DNA of 46,522 nucleotides from Microaerobacter geothermalis (GCF_021608135.1 NZ_JAKIHL010000026.1:1-46522), one strand, 5' to 3'; positions 16,926 to 26,631 are shown, counted from the stretch's first letter. Numbers and translations are program-made. The notes: generated by a model from the sequence alone, not told the origin.

Positions 16926-17486
16926 GTGGGAGGACCTATGAGCACCTTATTTGGTTACCAATGGTTTATGATAGGATTGGCTTTCTTGATGGCAATCATT
17001 TTTATCGTCTGGTTATTGGTGGCAGCTTATAGGAGAACGAATTCAAACATCCCTCATTCTACTGAATGGTGGTTCGTATTTTTGGTCCTTTTGGCAGTTG
17101 TCATGGCATTTGCTTGGTCATTAAACAGCCAGGCTGCATACGAAAAGAGTATTGAAAAAGAAGAATCTTTTGACAAGATTATAAGAGTGTATGAATATCA
17201 GTGGGGTTTTGCTTTTATTAATGAAAAAACGGGAGAGTCATCGCGAAATTCCATTGAGGTAAAGCCGGGGGAAAAGATTCTCTTCAAGCTTTCGTCAAAT
17301 GATGTCATTCATGGATTTAACATTCCCTCGGTTGGAATGATTAAAGAAATTGAACCGGGAGCCATTATGCCGGTGTCGATTGAGGCGCCAGAAAAACCGG
17401 GTGAATACATCATTCAATGTACAGAATATTGTGGTATTGGACATTATCAAATGAAAGCCAAATTAATTGTTGGAGGTGAAGCTTGA
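16926..17486 (+). CDS. Cytochrome c oxidase subunit II (ba3-like)
   Basis: This 186-residue protein has two N-terminal membrane helices (about 10-35 and 45-70) and a C-terminal cupredoxin domain with the binuclear CuA site. Ligands are visible: His in DVIHGFNI, and CTEYCGIGHYQM, giving Cys-x3-Cys, His and Met. It passes electrons to subunit I. The short length and arrangement fit B-type (ba3) oxidases. Two starts are possible: GTG 16926 (AAAGGAG upstream) and ATG 16938 (GGGAGG upstream). The stop overlaps the subunit I start (TGATG). Confidence 0.9.
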   Translation: MGGPMSTLFGYQWFMIGLAFLMAIIFIVWLLVAAYRRTNSNIPHSTEWWFVFLVLLAVVMAFAWSLNSQAAYEKSIEKEESFDKIIRVYEYQWGFAFINEKTGESSRNSIEVKPGEKILFKLSSNDVIHGFNIPSVGMIKEIEPGAIMPVSIEAPEKPGEYIIQCTEYCGIGHYQMKAKLIVGGEA

Positions 17487-19060
17487 TGGCTGTAAGCATT
17501 TTTAAGGGTTGGAACGGTCCTGACGTTCAGGAACAGATTGGGGAGCCGTCATGGAAACCCATGAATATTGAAGACATTACGTTGAAGAAATTGTTTTTTA
17601 GTAACGATTACCGCATGATCGGTTTAAAACATATTTTGGTTTCTTTAATCTTCTTTATTGTTGGGGGAATGGCGGCGCTATTGATGCGCACAGAATTGGC
17701 AGCTCCTGGGAAGACCATTTTGGAAGCGAATCAGTTTTATCGACTTCTTACAGCACACGGGGCAACCATGGTCTTTATGTTTATTATTCCCGCGACATTG
17801 GGGATTGCCTACTATATGCTGCCGAAATTGCTGAAGACAAATAAACTGATCTGGACAGGAGCATCACATGTAAGTTTTTGGTTGACGTTAATTGCCGGTA
17901 TATTGGCATGGGTAGCCTTCTCTGACGCGTCTTGGACTTTCTATCCTCCGTTAAGCCTTCGTGTTGCGGGTGACCGTGCACCCTTGTTCTTTATTGCTGT
18001 CATGTTGATCGCACTGGCGGAATTTATCAGCGGTGCGGTGTTTTTGGCAAATACTCTAAAGAACAGAGCGATGCCTTTGAAAAAGATGCCTTTGTTGGGA
18101 TGGGCGATGTTGGTTGACGGAATTATGTTGTTGCTGTCTGTTCCCGGCTTGTTCATTGTAGGTTTTATTTTGTTGACCGACTGGATGGGAGTCACCGCCC
18201 TGTTTGATCCTGCCCGGGGAGGGTCATCTCAATTGTTCATGTATTTATTCTGGTGGTATGGACATCCTGCTGTATATTTGCCCTTTTTGCCAGCAGTTGG
18301 GTTTGTATATACACTTTTGCCGCGCTATCTAAAAAGACCGATGTGGAGTTACGGTTCAGGAATCGTTGCGTTTCTGTTGTTAACGGCCTTGGGGTTTGTG
18401 GTCTTTAGACACCATTTCCAGCCGAGCAGTACTACTGCAGGTGCACTAGAAAACGCATTTTCCATCTTTACACTGTTGATCATCATCCCCAGTTCCATGC
18501 ACGTATTCAACTGGATAGCCACCCTTTGGAAAGGAAGACCTAAAGGGGCTCGTACTGGTACAGCCTTCAACTTCATGATCGCTGCCATCGCCTTTATGAT
18601 ATATGGGGGCGTGGTTGGATTTATCAACGCACAAATCCCACTTGATGAATCATTTGTTCATGATACCTATTTTGTGGTTGGACACTTTCATGCCATGTTT
18701 CTGGGATTTGTCACCCAGATGACCTTTTCTGCTATTTATTACCTGTATCCCTATTTTACCGGAAGATTCATTAACGAACGCCTTGGAAATCTGCACTTCT
18801 GGTTGTGGCAGATCGGTATTTTTACCTTGACAACTATGTTTTATATTCTTGGAATGTTAGGTATGCCGCGACGGGTTTATGATTACCTGGATACACAAAC
18901 ATTGTTCAACCTACTGGCCACAGTTGGCGCTTTCCTGGTTGCTGCTGGAATGGCGGTTTTCATTTATAACTTCATCAGAAGTGCTAAGAACGGCCAGAAA
19001 GTAACTTCTGACCCCTATTCAGATAAATCTAGGGGAACTTCATCTGGGGAGGTGGCATAA
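17486..19060 (+). CDS. Cytochrome c oxidase subunit I (ba3/B-type)
   Basis: The 524-residue, roughly 13-helix membrane protein carries the haem and CuB ligands of haem-copper oxidases: HGATMVFMF (low-spin haem His), WWYGHPAVY (CuB His with cross-linked Tyr), RHHFQPS (two CuB His) and GHFHAMF (high- and low-spin haem His). It reduces O2 to water and pumps protons. The absence of the A-type D-channel motif and the gene order support the B family. ATG 17486 overlaps the previous stop, preceded by TGGAGGTGA; the stop overlaps the next ATG (TAATG), so the three genes are coupled. Confidence 0.93.
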   Translation: MAVSIFKGWNGPDVQEQIGEPSWKPMNIEDITLKKLFFSNDYRMIGLKHILVSLIFFIVGGMAALLMRTELAAPGKTILEANQFYRLLTAHGATMVFMFIIPATLGIAYYMLPKLLKTNKLIWTGASHVSFWLTLIAGILAWVAFSDASWTFYPPLSLRVAGDRAPLFFIAVMLIALAEFISGAVFLANTLKNRAMPLKKMPLLGWAMLVDGIMLLLSVPGLFIVGFILLTDWMGVTALFDPARGGSSQLFMYLFWWYGHPAVYLPFLPAVGFVYTLLPRYLKRPMWSYGSGIVAFLLLTALGFVVFRHHFQPSSTTAGALENAFSIFTLLIIIPSSMHVFNWIATLWKGRPKGARTGTAFNFMIAAIAFMIYGGVVGFINAQIPLDESFVHDTYFVVGHFHAMFLGFVTQMTFSAIYYLYPYFTGRFINERLGNLHFWLWQIGIFTLTTMFYILGMLGMPRRVYDYLDTQTLFNLLATVGAFLVAAGMAVFIYNFIRSAKNGQKVTSDPYSDKSRGTSSGEVA

Positions 19061-19794
19061 TGAACAGTTCCATGGGAAATTTACAGACACAAATGAATCC
19101 TCCAGATTTGAGAACACCTCGTAAGGGTTCATCAATTCTTACTTATTGGCTAGTGACTATTATAGTCATTGTGATTGCAGTACCTGTTTATGCCATAGGC
19201 TTTTCCCCTAAACTGGAATTGATTTCTCAGACAAATTTGCCTGAATATCAGGAGATGGGTTTTATCCCTAAAGAAATCATAACAGCAGAGGAAAAAGAAG
19301 AGCGGGAAGAAATTGAAAAGGAAACGGCAAACCTGAAGATTGATCAAACTATTAATCTGAGCATGTATGAATGGGGATTTGATAAATCAAACCTTAATGT
19401 GAAAAACGGCGAAGTCGTAAAGTTTATTGTAACCAATGACGGTAATATTCCACATGAATGGATGATCATGAAGGCTGAAACCATGGAAGAAGTAAAAACA
19501 TGGATGGAAAATGCGGATTTTCTGCTGAAGGAACATGAAGCGCTAGTAGAAGCTGCAATGATGCTTCCCGGCCAGACGTTTGAAACCATATTTCAGGCAG
19601 AACAGCCGGGAATGTACATGTTTATGTGTATGTTTCCCTATCATATGCAGATGGGAATGATGGGAATGATCATGGTAGACAGTGATATGAACATGGGCAA
19701 CAGTATGAACAGCAATGCCCAAATGAACATGAACGGTGACAGTCAAATGAACATGAACGAAATGGAAAACGATGGTGGTGGCATGAAAAAATAA
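19060..19794 (+). CDS. Membrane-anchored Met-rich cupredoxin (sulfocyanin-like)
   Basis: The 244-residue protein has one N-terminal membrane anchor (about 25-48), a charged linker, and a type 1 copper cupredoxin domain (about 95-210). Ligands are His in NIPHEWMIM and Cys, His and Met in MCMFPYHMQMGM. The last 30 residues are a repetitive Met/Asn tail (MNMGNSMNSN, QMNMNGDSQMNMN) that could hold extra copper. Translational coupling to the oxidase (TAATG) suggests it is the electron donor to CuA or a copper carrier for oxidase assembly. Family is inferred from ligands and context, not from a search. Confidence 0.8.
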   Translation: MNSSMGNLQTQMNPPDLRTPRKGSSILTYWLVTIIVIVIAVPVYAIGFSPKLELISQTNLPEYQEMGFIPKEIITAEEKEEREEIEKETANLKIDQTINLSMYEWGFDKSNLNVKNGEVVKFIVTNDGNIPHEWMIMKAETMEEVKTWMENADFLLKEHEALVEAAMMLPGQTFETIFQAEQPGMYMFMCMFPYHMQMGMMGMIMVDSDMNMGNSMNSNAQMNMNGDSQMNMNEMENDGGGMKK

Positions 19795-19826
19795 ACCAGT
19801 GATGAATAGGTCTTCACTGGTTTTTC
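19793..19826 (+). terminator. Terminator after the oxidase operon
   Basis: AACCAGTGA pairs with TCACTGGTT across a 10-base loop, followed by TTTCTTTTT. It begins at the stop codon of the cupredoxin gene and separates it from the convergent CBS-GGDEF gene. Confidence 0.85.
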
Positions 19827-19885
19827 TTTTTATCGCTGGTGCCCAGCTGGCTGATATTTTGTAGCTATAATTTCTGATGTTGGAG

Positions 19886-20686
19886 TCAACCGGCATAATT
19901 CTGTTTATTTTTTTGTTCACTGGACAGCACACTTGCTTTTTCGATGATATCTCTCATGGATAAAGCAAAAAAATGTTTTGTTTCTTCTCCAATGATCACT
20001 CCAATGGATGCAGATATTTTTATATGTTCAAACTCGAAAAAATTTGAAGCTTGTCTGACCAATTCCATTGTATCTTCCTTATTTCTTCTTGTGATGATAA
20101 TAAATTCATCTCCTGCATATCGACAAAGATAGTCCTCGTTTTTAAGAAAAAGTTGAAGCTTGTTTACAAAAGTACGTAGAACATCGTTTCCAAAGGGATG
20201 CCCGTATAGTTTGTTAATTAACCCGAATTGATCCAAATCAATGAATAACAGATTAAACAGTTGTTTTTCTTTCAGGAGGCGTTCTCCAATATATTCGATG
20301 TAAGAACTTTTGTAAACCCCGGTTAAAAGATCTGTGCTTTTCCCAATTAATTCTTGTAGATTCCCTTTTGTAATGATTCCAACACACATATCTTCGGTTA
20401 CCACAGGAATCCTCTCTATTTGAAACTTTTTCATCAATTCATTGGCTTCCCAGATCGTCGCTGTATAAGGAACGGTGATCACCTGTTTTGTCATTGCATC
20501 AGCGACCAGCCGGTTAGGATGGGTTAATCTAATATCCCTCGATGTAATGATTCCTACCAGTTTCCCTTGATCCATTACCAGCAGGGACCCAATTCTGAGA
20601 GAAGTCATCTTTTCTGATGCATAACGAACGCTCTTATCCGGTGAAACACTATGTATGTTTTTTTCCATTACATCGGATACAATCAA
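19886..20686 (-). CDS. CBS-pair GGDEF protein (AGDEF variant)
   Basis: Residues about 1-115 form two CBS motifs (VSDVMEKNIHSVSPD and VADAMTKQVITVPY), a module that binds adenosine nucleotides. Residues about 118-260 are GGDEF with DLLTGVYKSSYI, DLDQFGLINKLYGH and signature AGDEF at 191-195. AGDEF cyclases are known to be active, but the inhibitory RxxD is replaced by KNED, so feedback inhibition is doubtful. The TTG start overlaps the stop of the upstream gene (TTGA) and has GTGGAG before it. It may couple cell energy state to c-di-GMP. Confidence 0.85.
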   Translation of the reverse strand: MIVSDVMEKNIHSVSPDKSVRYASEKMTSLRIGSLLVMDQGKLVGIITSRDIRLTHPNRLVADAMTKQVITVPYTATIWEANELMKKFQIERIPVVTEDMCVGIITKGNLQELIGKSTDLLTGVYKSSYIEYIGERLLKEKQLFNLLFIDLDQFGLINKLYGHPFGNDVLRTFVNKLQLFLKNEDYLCRYAGDEFIIITRRNKEDTMELVRQASNFFEFEHIKISASIGVIIGEETKHFFALSMRDIIEKASVLSSEQKNKQNYAG

Positions 20687-21033
20687 TTTAACTCCACTTC
20701 CCTTTGAACAGATATGGATATTTTCATCTCCGAACGTAAAACCATATGATCTGAAGTAATACTTTCGGCTTCTTCAAGGATTATTTTTGTAATTAATTCT
20801 GCACTTAAAATATCTTTCAATGATTTGCGAATAAGAATGGCTTCAATTCGGGGATGTTCTACTTGAATCAGATCAAACTGTTCAGGTGATAGAGCCTCAG
20901 CCATTCTTCTGGCAGCTTCTGGCCCAATTGGAGCTTTTTTGCCGATAATCAGTACGTCTTGCATAGGAGGCATGTCAAATTCTGATAATTTTAAGGAAAT
21001 GCTTGCTTTTCTTTGGGAAGATTTCTTTAGCAT
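20683..21033 (-). CDS. Conserved-looking small protein of unknown function
   Basis: I do not recognise this 116-residue protein. It starts with a basic segment (MLKKSSQRKAS), shows alternating strand-like stretches (DVLIIGKKAPIGPEAARRMAEAL) and ends in a strand-like segment (MKISISVQREVELN). No membrane helix or metal motif is present. Its stop overlaps the CBS-GGDEF start, so the two are probably partners. A GGAAAGAG sequence lies about 14 bases before the ATG, further than usual. Confidence 0.7.
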   Translation of the reverse strand: MLKKSSQRKASISLKLSEFDMPPMQDVLIIGKKAPIGPEAARRMAEALSPEQFDLIQVEHPRIEAILIRKSLKDILSAELITKIILEEAESITSDHMVLRSEMKISISVQREVELN

Positions 21034-21184
21034 AATATTTATTCATCTCTTTCCAAAAAATTTATATAAATTGGGACTTGACGAATGATCATTACAACAA
21101 TATTTATAATATCATAAAATGTTGAACAGTGACAAAAAATGTATGGAATAAACAGATGACTGATTTTAAATAATCTTGAACAAA

Positions 21185-21202
21185 TTGTGACTCTTTTCAC
21201 AT
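21185..21202 (+). promoter_or_regulatory. Rex-like operator before the NADH dehydrogenase gene
   Basis: TTGTGA (21185-21190), a 6-base spacer and TCACAT (21197-21202) match the Rex consensus TTGTGA-N6-TCACAA with one mismatch. Rex is the NADH/NAD sensor of Gram-positive bacteria and controls ndh in Bacillus subtilis, so control of the adjacent NDH-2 gene is plausible. Confidence 0.65.
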
Positions 21203-21270
21203 AACAGTTGTGCGAATAACCATTGCAGAGTATGATGATACCAGCAGGAAGTGAGAGTGAGGGGGATAGG

Positions 21271-22341
21271 ATGAAAGAGCAGATTCTTTTACTTGGTACG
21301 GGGTATGGTGGGATGTCTTTTTTACAGAATATCCTGCCCGATATACCTAGGTATGTTGAAATAACGGTCATTGACCGTTTGCCCTTTCATACCATTAAAC
21401 CGGAATATTATGCTTTAGCTGCAGGTTCAATGGTGGACAAAGATGTGATCACCTCTTTTCCAGAGCATCCACAAATCATATATATTACTGATGAAGTTGA
21501 AGAGATTCAAGTTATGAATCAACAAGTGATTTGCAGAAACGGAACATTTCCTTACCAGAAATTAATCGTTGCATTGGGATGTGTGGACAATTATTTTCAG
21601 GTTCCGTGGGCTGAAGAATTCACGGAAAGCATTCAAACTTATCAGAAGGCCCTTAACACCAGGGAGAAAATTAAACGGTTAAAACCCAATCAATCGGTAG
21701 TGATTATCGGCGCAGGATTAACAGGTATTGAGTTTTGTTGTGAATTGAGGGAATTAAGACCTGACATAAACATAACACTTTTAGAGCAAGGACCATCAAT
21801 TCTACCCACTTTGCCAAGAAAAATACAGGAATATGTTCAAGATTATCTTGAAGAGTTAGAGATAGAAATATTCACGAATATACGAGTAAGATTAATCGAG
21901 CAAAATAAGGTTCATTTTCAATTTGAAGACCAGCCTATACAATTTGACGTGTGCATATGGGCTGCCGGAATTAAAGCAAATCCGATTATTTCACCTCTAA
22001 TTCCTTACAGCGGACCGGATCGCATTGGTAGATTAACCGTCAAGGAGAACTACGAACTTCCTTATAGGGAAAATATTTTTGTCATTGGAGACTGCGCCAG
22101 CTCAGCATTTGCCCCTAGTGCTCAGTTGGCTAATATACATGGTAAGCAATTGGCCCACTACTTTACCTCAGTTTGGACAGGACAGGAATATCGACCAGAG
22201 CCAATTAAACTAAAGGGTGTACTCGGATATTTGGGTAAGAAAAGGGGATTTGGGTTAATTAATGATACCGCTGTGCTTGGTCCAATTCCCCGTGTTATTA
22301 AATCAGGAATACTTTGGCTCCATAAACATCATATTGGGTAA
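21271..22341 (+). CDS. Type II NADH dehydrogenase-like FAD oxidoreductase
   Basis: The 356-residue protein has an N-terminal FAD-binding Rossmann fold (ILLLGTGYGGMSF, about 4-16), a second dinucleotide fold for NADH (VVIIGAGLTGIEF) and the flavin-contact segment FVIGDCASS. It belongs to the NDH-2/YumB-like group, which passes electrons from NADH to quinone without pumping protons. Length is near the short end for NDH-2. ATG 21271 is preceded by GAGGGGGAT; an earlier in-frame ATG at 21223 lacks a site. It is alone in its operon, with the Rex-like site about 70 bases upstream. Confidence 0.85.
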   Translation: MKEQILLLGTGYGGMSFLQNILPDIPRYVEITVIDRLPFHTIKPEYYALAAGSMVDKDVITSFPEHPQIIYITDEVEEIQVMNQQVICRNGTFPYQKLIVALGCVDNYFQVPWAEEFTESIQTYQKALNTREKIKRLKPNQSVVIIGAGLTGIEFCCELRELRPDINITLLEQGPSILPTLPRKIQEYVQDYLEELEIEIFTNIRVRLIEQNKVHFQFEDQPIQFDVCIWAAGIKANPIISPLIPYSGPDRIGRLTVKENYELPYRENIFVIGDCASSAFAPSAQLANIHGKQLAHYFTSVWTGQEYRPEPIKLKGVLGYLGKKRGFGLINDTAVLGPIPRVIKSGILWLHKHHIG

Positions 22342-22358
22342 TTAACCGGCATCCAATC

Positions 22359-22383
22359 ACTTGGCGATTCGCCAAGTTTTTTA
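22359..22383 (+). terminator. Terminator after the NADH dehydrogenase gene
   Basis: ACTTGGCGA (22359-22367) pairs with TCGCCAAGT (22369-22377), followed by TTTTTT. Confidence 0.9.
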
Positions 22384-22513
22384 TTGTTTTCATGATCCTG
22401 ATTTTTTCGATGCGTATTTTTGCGAATGCCAAGTGTTTCTCATGTTTATTTTTTGATCAGGAGGGAATAGTACAAAAAGAAAAACGCAGGACAAAACTTT
22501 TCAAACAAAAGTA

Positions 22514-22549
22514 TTGATTTTATTTATTATTATATTATAATAATTATTG
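22514..22549 (+). promoter_or_regulatory. sodA promoter with a PerR/Fur-like box
   Basis: TTGATT (22514-22519) and TATAAT (22536-22541) with 16 bases between give a promoter. Overlapping its -10, TTATAATAATTATTG (22535-22549) matches the PerR consensus TTATAATNATTATAA at 13 of 15 positions, so peroxide or iron control is likely. Confidence 0.6.
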
Positions 22550-22617
22550 TAGAGTTATTATTTGCCAATTTATCATCCATGTTTAGGATGGCTATATATT
22601 TTAAGGAGGTTTTTTAA

Positions 22618-23235
22618 ATGGCAAAATTTCAATTACCACCCTTACCTTATTCATTTGATGCTTTAGAGCCCCACATTGATGCTCAGACCATGGAGATTCA
22701 CCATGATCGTCACCATGCAACTTATGTAAATAATCTAAACGCTGCATTGGAAGGACATGAAGAATTACAGAATAAAAGCATTGAAGATCTCATTAGTGAT
22801 TTAAACAGCGTACCAGAACATATTCGGACTGCAGTCAGGAATAATGGCGGAGGACATGCGAACCACTCTTTATTCTGGGAAGTGATGAGTCCCAATGGTG
22901 GAGGAGCACCAAGCGGCGATTTGGCAGATGCCATCAACAGTACCTTTGGCAGCTTTGACAAGTTTAAAGAGGACTTTTCCAAGGCTGCTGCCACCCGTTT
23001 TGGCAGTGGGTGGGCGTGGCTTGTTGTTGACAAAAGCGGAAACCTCGCGGTTACCAGCACGCCCAACCAAGACAGCCCATTGATGGAAGGGAATACTCCC
23101 ATCTTAGGATTGGATGTTTGGGAACATGCTTACTACTTAAAGTATCAAAATAAGCGACCCGATTATATTTCCGCCTTTTGGAATGTTGTTAATTGGGATG
23201 AAGTGAGCAAGCGTTACGCTAAGGCCCGCGGATAG
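22618..23235 (+). CDS. sodA: Manganese/iron superoxide dismutase
   Basis: The 205-residue enzyme dismutates superoxide in the cytoplasm. All four metal ligands are visible: His in MEIHHDRHH, His in NHSLFW, and Asp and His in LDVWEHAYY. The Gln in STPNQDSP favours the manganese form. Full length is standard, with an AAGGAGG site. It is monocistronic, flanked by a terminator on each side, and its promoter overlaps a PerR-like box. Placement after the oxidase and NDH-2 genes fits a region handling oxygen by-products. Confidence 0.97.
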   Translation: MAKFQLPPLPYSFDALEPHIDAQTMEIHHDRHHATYVNNLNAALEGHEELQNKSIEDLISDLNSVPEHIRTAVRNNGGGHANHSLFWEVMSPNGGGAPSGDLADAINSTFGSFDKFKEDFSKAAATRFGSGWAWLVVDKSGNLAVTSTPNQDSPLMEGNTPILGLDVWEHAYYLKYQNKRPDYISAFWNVVNWDEVSKRYAKARG

Positions 23236-23260
23236 TATTCGATGAAACGAATCCATAAAT

Positions 23261-23308
23261 GAATCAAAAAATTCCTGCCGATAGCAACTGGCGGGAATTT
23301 TTTGATTC
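23261..23308. terminator. Strong terminator after sodA
   Basis: A long stem joins GAATCAAAAAATTCC (from 23261) with GGAATTTTTTGATTC (to 23308), with a GC-rich inner part TGCC/GGCG. The symmetric A and T runs make it work in both directions. Confidence 0.88.
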
Positions 23309-23380
23309 AAAGGGGATAAATCATAATATAATTGTGGTAATGTAGAGTAAGCACTATACCATAAGAAAGGGATTTGTTTC

Positions 23381-23548
23381 ATGGGAAAGAATAGACTACG
23401 CTATATGCTGTTAGGTTTTATTATTGGTGTCGGCCTGTCATTTCTCCCGGACATCAGCACGGGATTAAAATTTGCCTTTCCTTTTTACGGAGCAGGGATC
23501 GGACTGTTCATTGATAACTTTTTGGCCAGAAGGCGAAATAAACCGTAG
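23381..23548 (+). CDS. Small two-helix membrane protein
   Basis: A 55-codon frame starts at ATG 23381 after AAGAAAGGG and ends at TAG 23548. The product is basic at both ends (MGKNRLRY; ARRRNKP) and has two hydrophobic segments with Gly and Pro between (about 8-24 and 29-46), typical of small inner-membrane proteins. I do not know its function. It ends 18 bases before the mutY ATG and is probably co-transcribed with it. Confidence 0.65.
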   Translation: MGKNRLRYMLLGFIIGVGLSFLPDISTGLKFAFPFYGAGIGLFIDNFLARRRNKP

Positions 23549-23566
23549 TTGCTAAGGGGTTACATC

Positions 23567-24652
23567 ATGGAAAAACAAAGGGTATCAGAGATCTTGGAGC
23601 ATTTTCCTGTGGAAGAATTTCAGGAAAAGCTGTTAAAGTGGTTTGAAAGGGACCAAAGGGATTTACCGTGGAGAAAGGATAGGGATCCTTATAAAATTTG
23701 GGTTTCGGAAATCATGCTCCAGCAGACAAGGGTGGATACGGTCATTCCTTACTATCTACGTTTCTTAAACCGATTTCCTACCCTAAATGACTTGGCAGAG
23801 GCAAGCCAAGACGAAGTCTTGAAGGAATGGGAGGGTTTAGGGTATTACTCCAGGGTTCGCCATCTTCATGAAGCAGTAAAAGAAGTAAAGGAGAGATATG
23901 GGGGACAGGTTCCAGACTCAGAAGAAGAGATAAGAAAACTAAAAGGGATAGGCTCCTATACGGCGGGCGCCATCTTAAGCATTGCCTATGGGAAGCCAGT
24001 ACCGGCGGTAGATGGAAATGTCATGAGAGTGCTGTCCAGGATTTTATATATAAAAGATGATGTTCAAACAATGAAAACAAAGAAATTGTTTGAGGATTTG
24101 GCAAGGAAAATCATTTCTCCTTCCAATCCATCCTTTTTTAATCAAGCGATGATGGAACTTGGCGCACTAATTTGTACACCCAAATCGCCGTCCTGTCTAT
24201 CTTGTCCTGTTGTTTCCCTTTGCAGGGGAAGAGAAAAAGGAGAACATGGAAGGTTGCCAATAAAGGGCAAAAAGAAACCTCCTGTTCCTGTCACCCTCAT
24301 TTGCGGGGTTATTGTTAAAGGGGAAGAGGTATTGATTGACAAAAGGGAAAATGACGGGCTTTTAAAAGGATTATGGGAATTTCCTCAGATAGAATGCAAT
24401 GAGCCAGCAAATGAGATTTTTCAATTTACCAAATATATTTGGAAAACCTTTGGCGTAAAGGCCAGACCTGAAAAATACTTGATGACGGTTACTCACACCT
24501 TTTCACATGTAAAATGGCATATTGAAGTATACCAATATGTATGTGAAGAACTAGATAAAAGGGAAGGACGGGGCAAATGGGTATCTATTCATCAGCTGAA
24601 TCAATACCCTTTTTCGGTTTCTCATGGGAAAATTTGCAAAAAATTGCAATAA
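23567..24652 (+). CDS. mutY: A/G-specific adenine glycosylase
   Basis: MutY removes adenine mispaired with 8-oxoguanine. The 361-residue protein shows SEIMLQQTRVD with the catalytic Glu, the helix-hairpin-helix LKGIGSYTAGAI, VDGNVMRVLSR with the catalytic Asp, and a [4Fe-4S] cluster in CTPKSPSCLSC with a further C after PVVSL (C-x6-C-x2-C-x5-C). The C-terminal NUDIX-like domain (about 235-355) recognises 8-oxoG. ATG 23567 follows AAGGGG. Location beside sodA suits oxidative damage defence, though co-regulation is not shown. Confidence 0.95.
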   Translation: MEKQRVSEILEHFPVEEFQEKLLKWFERDQRDLPWRKDRDPYKIWVSEIMLQQTRVDTVIPYYLRFLNRFPTLNDLAEASQDEVLKEWEGLGYYSRVRHLHEAVKEVKERYGGQVPDSEEEIRKLKGIGSYTAGAILSIAYGKPVPAVDGNVMRVLSRILYIKDDVQTMKTKKLFEDLARKIISPSNPSFFNQAMMELGALICTPKSPSCLSCPVVSLCRGREKGEHGRLPIKGKKKPPVPVTLICGVIVKGEEVLIDKRENDGLLKGLWEFPQIECNEPANEIFQFTKYIWKTFGVKARPEKYLMTVTHTFSHVKWHIEVYQYVCEELDKREGRGKWVSIHQLNQYPFSVSHGKICKKLQ

Positions 24653-25058
24653 GCTTGGTTCCGTACAGAAAATAATGATTAGAACAAAAACAAAACAGCG
24701 GCAAATATGATCGCCGCTGTTTTGCTGTGTTTGGGTGAAATAATACCTTCTTTATTCATTATGCTATAGACCCTATTTAAAATCAATATTAATTACAACA
24801 AATTTTAATTATGTGGGATTGATTCATCTTATAAACATCAATAGATGTTTATCCCGTTACTGAAAAAAGAAAAGACCGCAGGATCAGTTTCTACGGTCAA
24901 TGTATAACGAGAACAGGACAAACAAAGGAAACGAACCTGCTAACTATTTTGTATAATCTATTACATGGTTTATTATAGCAATGGAGGAAAAAAAGTAAAG
25001 GATTTTTTTGGTGCGATGATATTTGTGTGTGAACAATCCTTTTGAAAGGAGAAGAAAG
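24653..25058. other. Spacer with the mutY terminator
   Basis: CAAAACAGCGGC (24691-24702) and GCCGCTGTTTTG (24713-24724) form a strong terminator stem after mutY. The rest of the 406-base spacer is AT-rich. A weak GACCG/CGGTC hairpin (about 24876-24898) is seen, but no gene and no recognised regulatory site. Confidence 0.75.
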
Positions 25059-25460
25059 ATGGATATTGCTGAACTGAATAAACGAATGAAATCTCCCTTT
25101 TGGGAGTTGTTGAATCTTCAAATAATTGAAACAAATGATGAACGGGTTGTTTTGAAACTGCCTGTCCATCAGGGGTTAACCCAACCCTATGGCTTTGTCC
25201 ATGGGGGAGCCATTGCCACACTCATTGATTCCGCGATTGCTAGCTTAATGACCTGTACATTAAAGCAACATGAAGAGACAGTGACCATCGAAATGAAGGT
25301 GAACTATTTATCTTCCACAAGGGATAAAGACCTTTTTGCCGAAGCCAGCTTGGTAAAAAGGGGAAAAACTATATCTGTCGCAATGGCCATTGTGAGGGAT
25401 GTTGATGGGAAGGATATTGCGATAGGAACAGCTACTTTTTTCGTTAGAAAGAAGACTTAG
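25059..25460 (+). CDS. PaaI-family hotdog thioesterase
   Basis: The 133-residue protein has the single hotdog fold of PaaI-type acyl-CoA thioesterases, with GFVHGGAIATLIDSAIA bearing the HGG motif and the catalytic acidic residue, and VTIEMKVNYL as the dimer strand. Such enzymes hydrolyse aromatic or medium-chain acyl-CoA; the substrate here is unknown. ATG 25059 follows AGGAGAAGAAAG. Being next to fabL suggests lipid metabolism, but each gene has its own leader. Confidence 0.85.
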   Translation: MDIAELNKRMKSPFWELLNLQIIETNDERVVLKLPVHQGLTQPYGFVHGGAIATLIDSAIASLMTCTLKQHEETVTIEMKVNYLSSTRDKDLFAEASLVKRGKTISVAMAIVRDVDGKDIAIGTATFFVRKKT

Positions 25461-25538
25461 TTTATATGGAGCATTCACTTTAGTTCAATAGATTAGTATG
25501 TTATATTAGGACCAGGTATTAATTTCTATAAGGAGTGA

Positions 25539-26300
<762 letters not shown>

Positions 26301-26316
26301 TTGGTTTGAGCATTTT

Positions 26317-26619
26317 TTATAACATCTGTTGAAGTCCCATCACACCTAAAATAGAGCCTAGGACAACGAGAATAATATTTTTTTGGATGTAAGCCAACAG
26401 GAATGAAAGGGCGCCGCCTAATAGTCCGATCCAAGGTTTATCTGGATTTACGGTTAGGATTCCCGGGAAAATCAGAGCACCCAGAGCAGCGTAGGGCACA
26501 TATTGAAGCCATTGATTTAGCCAATGGGGAAAATGAATCCCTGATCCGATGACCATTGGCAGCATTCTCGGTATATAGGTAACGGCAAACATACCAAAAA
26601 TCAGAAACAGTATCTCCAT
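26317..26619 (-). CDS. azlD: AzlD-family branched-chain amino acid exporter subunit
   Basis: This 100-residue membrane protein with about four helices starts MEILFLIFGMFAVTYIPRMLPM, the AzlD signature (YxPR-x-LP). It works with AzlC as a two-subunit exporter of branched-chain or related amino acids. It starts 12 bases after azlC with an AGTGAGGGG site. Substrate in this host is inferred from the family only. Confidence 0.87.
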   Translation of the reverse strand: MEILFLIFGMFAVTYIPRMLPMVIGSGIHFPHWLNQWLQYVPYAALGALIFPGILTVNPDKPWIGLLGGALSFLLAYIQKNIILVVLGSILGVMGLQQML

Positions 26620-26631
26620 TAATCAGACCCC

